Below are positions 60,985 through 64,000 of a stretch of DNA of 64,000 nt, one piece after another (position 1 is the stretch's first letter; every line of letters starts with the position of its first letter). Origin of the DNA: Valencia hispanica (Eukaryota > Chordata > Actinopteri > Cyprinodontiformes > Valenciidae); assembly GCA_963556495.2 (NCBI GenBank), contig OY747704.1, positions 34,256,501-34,320,500 of the forward strand, in the 5' to 3' direction. Both the position numbers and the translations under genes were made by a program. The notes beneath the pieces were generated by a model that ran no database searches, had not been told where the DNA came from, and was given only the letters and a program-made list of their open reading frames with translations.

Positions 60985-62140
60985 CAGGAAATCACATTTA
61001 TCAATATCAATCAATTTATTTGCAAATTATGGTGAAAATAAGTGTTTGGTCAATAACAAAAGTTCATCTCAATACTTTGTTATATACCCTTTGTTGGCAA
61101 TGACAGAGGTCAAACGTTTTCTGTAAGTCTTCACAAGGTTTTCACACACTGTTGCTGGTATTTTGGCCTCATTCCTCCATACAGATCTCCTCTAGAGCAG
61201 TGATGTTTTGGGACTGTCGCTGGGCAACACAGACTTTCAACTCCCTCCAAAGATTTTCTATGTGATTGAGATCTGGAGACTGGCTAGGCCACTCCAGGAC
61301 CTTGAAATGCTTCTTACAAAGCCACTTCGTTACCTGGGGCAGTGTGTTTAGGATCATTGTCATTCTGAAAGACCCAGCCACGTTTCATCTTCCAATGCCC
61401 TTGCTGATGTAAGGAGGTTTTCACTCAAAACCTCACGATACATGGCCCCATTCATTCTGTCTTTTACACGGATCAGTCGTCCTGGTCCCTTTGCAAAAAA
61501 ACAGCCTCAAAGCATGAAGTTTTAACCCCCATTCTTCACAGTAGGTATGGTGTTCTTTGGATGCAACTCAGCATTCTTTCTCCTCCAAACAAGACAAGTA
61601 GAATTTTTACCAAAAAGTGCTATTTTGGTTTCATCTGACCATGACATTCTCTCAATCCTCTTCTGGATCATCCAAATGCTCTCTAGCAAACTTCAGACGG
61701 GCCTGGACATGTACTGGCTTAAGCAAGGGGACACGTTTGGCACTGCAGGATGTGAGTCCCTAGCGGCGTAGTGTGTTACTGATGGTAGCCTTTGTTTCTT
61801 TGGTCCCAGCTCTCTGCGGGTCATCAACTAGGTCCCCCAGTGTGGTTCTGGGAGTTTTGCTCTGAGTTCTTGTGATCATTTCAACCCCACAGGGTGAGAT
61901 CGTGCGTGGATCCCCATATCGAGGGAGCTTATCAGTGGTCTTGTATGTCTTCCATTTTCTAATAATTCCTCCCAAAGTTGATTTCTTCACACTAAGCTGC
62001 TATCTATTGCAGATTCAGTCTTCCCAGCCTGGTACAAGTCTACAATTTTGTTTCTGGTGTCCTTTGACAGCTCTTTGGTCTTGGCCAAAGTGGAGTTTGG
62101 AGTGTGACTGTTTGAGGTTGTGGACAGGTGTCTATTTTAC
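60985..62140 (-). mobile_element. Tc1-like transposon, minus strand, decayed
   Basis: The plus-strand left end CAGGAAATCACATTTATC with TTTGCAAATTATGGTGAAAA is a Tc1-type terminus. The minus strand then carries an almost full-length but broken transposase gene. At the other end the terminus is missing: Tc1 sequence stops around 62140, and LINE sequence follows from about 62155. This suggests that the LINE insertion or a deletion removed the 5' terminal repeat. Confidence 0.8.
61169..62098 (-). pseudogene. Tc1-like transposase, inactivated
   Basis: The expected start (ATGGCC in relatives) reads TTGGCC at 62098. Next come the N-terminal DNA-binding part (STLGGIIRKWKTYKTTDKLP, RTISPCGVEMITRTQ) and, after frame disruptions, the C-terminal part with [14 protein letters not shown] sequence and [16 protein letters not shown], whose Glu is the last catalytic residue. 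Multiple frameshifts separate the parts, so no active enzyme is encoded. It belongs to a different Tc1 subfamily from the element at 27290. Confidence 0.8.
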
Positions 62141-62154
62141 TGATTCTAGAATTG

Positions 62155-64000
62155 TGCTGCTCTGGGTGGCTGCATGTTGGAGTAGCTCTCTTGGGCAAAT
62201 ATTGAGTTTGGTTTCTTTTGGACGTTGGTTCCTCTGTTTTCTTGAGGAAGATTGCATATTATTGGACCTGTATACTTTCTAGTTTTTGGTGCTGTGAAGC
62301 TGGAAAGATATTTGCTGTAAATCTTTTACTTTTTGATAAATTTTTATGATGCGTAACCATGACAACAGGGTGATTTATAGTCGGGAGCAGCTGATTAATA
62401 CTGCAAAAGCTGAAATAATACCTCAACTGAAGCCACAAATCCCTGATGAGTTGAGATGGAGGAGGCGTGGATGCAGAGCAGGAGCAAAAAGGAGACAGAG
62501 AAGGAGAAATTTCAGACCATCTCTTCCATCGATCATAATGGGCAATGTGAGATCACTAGCTAACAAGATGGATGAACTCCAAGCCCTTACAAGGACTCAG
62601 CCAGAGTATCGGGAATGCAGTGTTATGTGTTTCACTGAGACATGGCTGCAGGATCATATCCCCGACTTCAACATCTCTCCACCAGGCTTCCGGACTATAC
62701 GAGCAGACAGAGATCTGAAGACTAGCAGGAAAAGAAAGAGAGATGGAGTAGCAGTGCTTGTCAACAACAGATGGTCTGATTCTGGATATGTTACCGTTAC
62801 TGTGATGTGTAGTCTCTGCAGCCCAGAAATTGAACTCTTGGCAGTTTGTCCATATTATTCACCAAGAGAGTTCACCAGTCTTATTTTGGCAGTTGTTTAC
62901 ATTTCACCTTCAGCCGTTGCCGACATTGCATGTAAGGTCATCAGTTCCTTTGTCGCTAAGCAACAGACCAACCCCCCCCCCCCCAATGCATTTGTGACAG
63001 TATCTGGTGATTTTATCATGCCTTGCTCTCATCTACACTTCCAACATTTCAACAGTTTGTCAGCTGCTACACAAGAGAAAACAAGACCCTGGATTTGTTT
63101 TATGCAAATGTAAAGGATGCATCCATGTCCAAACCAAGTCCTCCTCTGGGACAATCAGATCACAATCTTGTTTTTCTCTGCTCACAATATAAACACTTGT
63201 TCAGAGGCAACCTGTGAAAAAGAGAACTGTGAGGAAATTGTCACATGAAGCTGAAGAAGCCCTGCAGGGTTGTTTTGAGACCACAAACTGGATTACTCTT
63301 TGCCAAGCACATGGAGAGGACATCAATGCCATTACTGAGTGTGTGACAGACTATATAAACTTCTGTGTGGACAACATCATCCCCACCAGAACAGTGAGAT
63401 GCTTCCCAAATAAACCCTGGATCACCAGTGACCTGAAGGAACTGCTAAGCAAGAAAAAAAGAGCCTTCGGGGAGGGAGACAGGGAATTATCGAGGAGTAT
63501 ACAGAAGCAACTTAAGGTCAAGATCAGAGCCAGCAAGGAGTCATACAGGAAGAAGCTGGAGAACAAACTACAGAGGAACAATATCAGAGATGTCTGGTCA
63601 GGAATGGAAAAAGATCACAGGCTTTAAGTCCACGAAGGATTGGATAGATGTAAGTCTGGACAGTGCAAATAAACTGAACACATTCTTCAATAGGTTCAGT
63701 TCTGGAACAAGCTCAGCATCCCAACCTCCTTTGACCAACAGCTTTCCTGTCACACCTCGGATGTTTTATCTTTCACCTCAGTCATGGACTCTTCTGTTTC
63801 CACAAGTTTGTCTTCAATCAAGTTAGGAGATGCTGCTACCCCTTTTGCTTCCCCCTCCCACTTGTAAGTCTTTAGAAGTGAGGTGAAGAGGCAGCTAGAG
63901 AAACTGAAACGGAACAAGGCTGCATGTCTAGATGGTGTCAACCCCAGAATCCTGAAGGCCTGTGCAAAACAGCTCTGTGGGATTCTGCAACACCTCTTCA
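62155..64000 (+). mobile_element. Jockey/CR1-group LINE, 5' part, continues past window
   Basis: A 5' leader (about 62155-62345) precedes an ORF2-like coding region that runs to the end of the window. The coding style (RSLANKMDELQAL, FTETWLQDHIPD, SDHNLVFLCSQ) is a common fish LINE type that I would place near Rex1/Babar, though the clade is uncertain. The 5' end follows the truncated Tc1 element directly. Confidence 0.75.
62346..64000 (+). pseudogene. LINE endonuclease/RT ORF with frameshifts
   Basis: An ATG at 62346 starts an arginine-rich N-terminus, then an AP-endonuclease: MGNVRSLANKMDEL, CFTETWLQDHI, VSGDF (start of the GDFN motif), and in another frame LDLFYANVKDA and GQSDHNLVF with the catalytic SDH. 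One-base shifts occur near 63014, 63196 and 63605. The reverse-transcriptase region starts near 63868 (FRSEVKRQLEKLKRNKAA, DGVNPRILKACAKQL) and is cut by the window edge. A C13-like run lies at about 62972-62985. The copy is dead unless the shifts are sequencing errors. Confidence 0.8.

Overview
This window looks like intergenic or intronic DNA from a teleost fish, probably a percomorph. The evidence is its repeat content: L2/CR1-type LINEs with the fish-typical 3' end and Rex3-type LINEs with (GATG)n tails, Tc1-like transposons, PIF-Harbinger and hAT elements, many MITEs, and long (CA)n and (CTTT)n microsatellites. The DNA is AT-rich, with no operons, rRNA or tRNA genes and no CRISPR array. 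Most short open frames are chance or transposon-derived. Family names rest on remembered sequence patterns, not a database search.

Only one stretch resembles a host gene: a minus-strand candidate first exon at 33792-34205. It has an ATG in good context, a hydrophobic signal-peptide-like sequence and a phase-1 GTGAGT donor. If real, everything below 33.8 kb is its first intron and the DNA above is upstream. A second, much weaker exon candidate is at 9825-10061 on the plus strand.

Layout. 1.9-5.4 kb: two TTAA-flanked MITEs, then a Rex3 fragment split by a TA-flanked MITE. 5.7-11.5 kb: mostly unique, with a few MITE ends. 11.6-16.2 kb: a nearly full-length, inactivated L2/CR1-type LINE on the minus strand. 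19.3-21.3 kb: LINE tails and a TTAA element. 22.7-24.0 kb: a Harbinger element with perfect 3-bp flanks, a truncated transposase and a splice-competent Myb-like gene. 24.7-29.0 kb: two Tc1 elements carrying nested insertions. 36-40.8 kb: a transposon nest. 42.6-49.9 kb: hAT, Harbinger-like and TTAA MITEs plus a LINE split by a MITE. 53.6-58.0 kb: LINE tail and MITEs. 61-64 kb: a minus-strand Tc1 next to a plus-strand LINE that runs off the window.

Many insertions keep recognisable target-site duplications (TTAA, TA, 3-bp, 8-bp) and several sit inside other elements, so the order of insertion can be read locally. Every transposase or reverse transcriptase frame seen is broken or truncated, so no element here appears able to move by itself.
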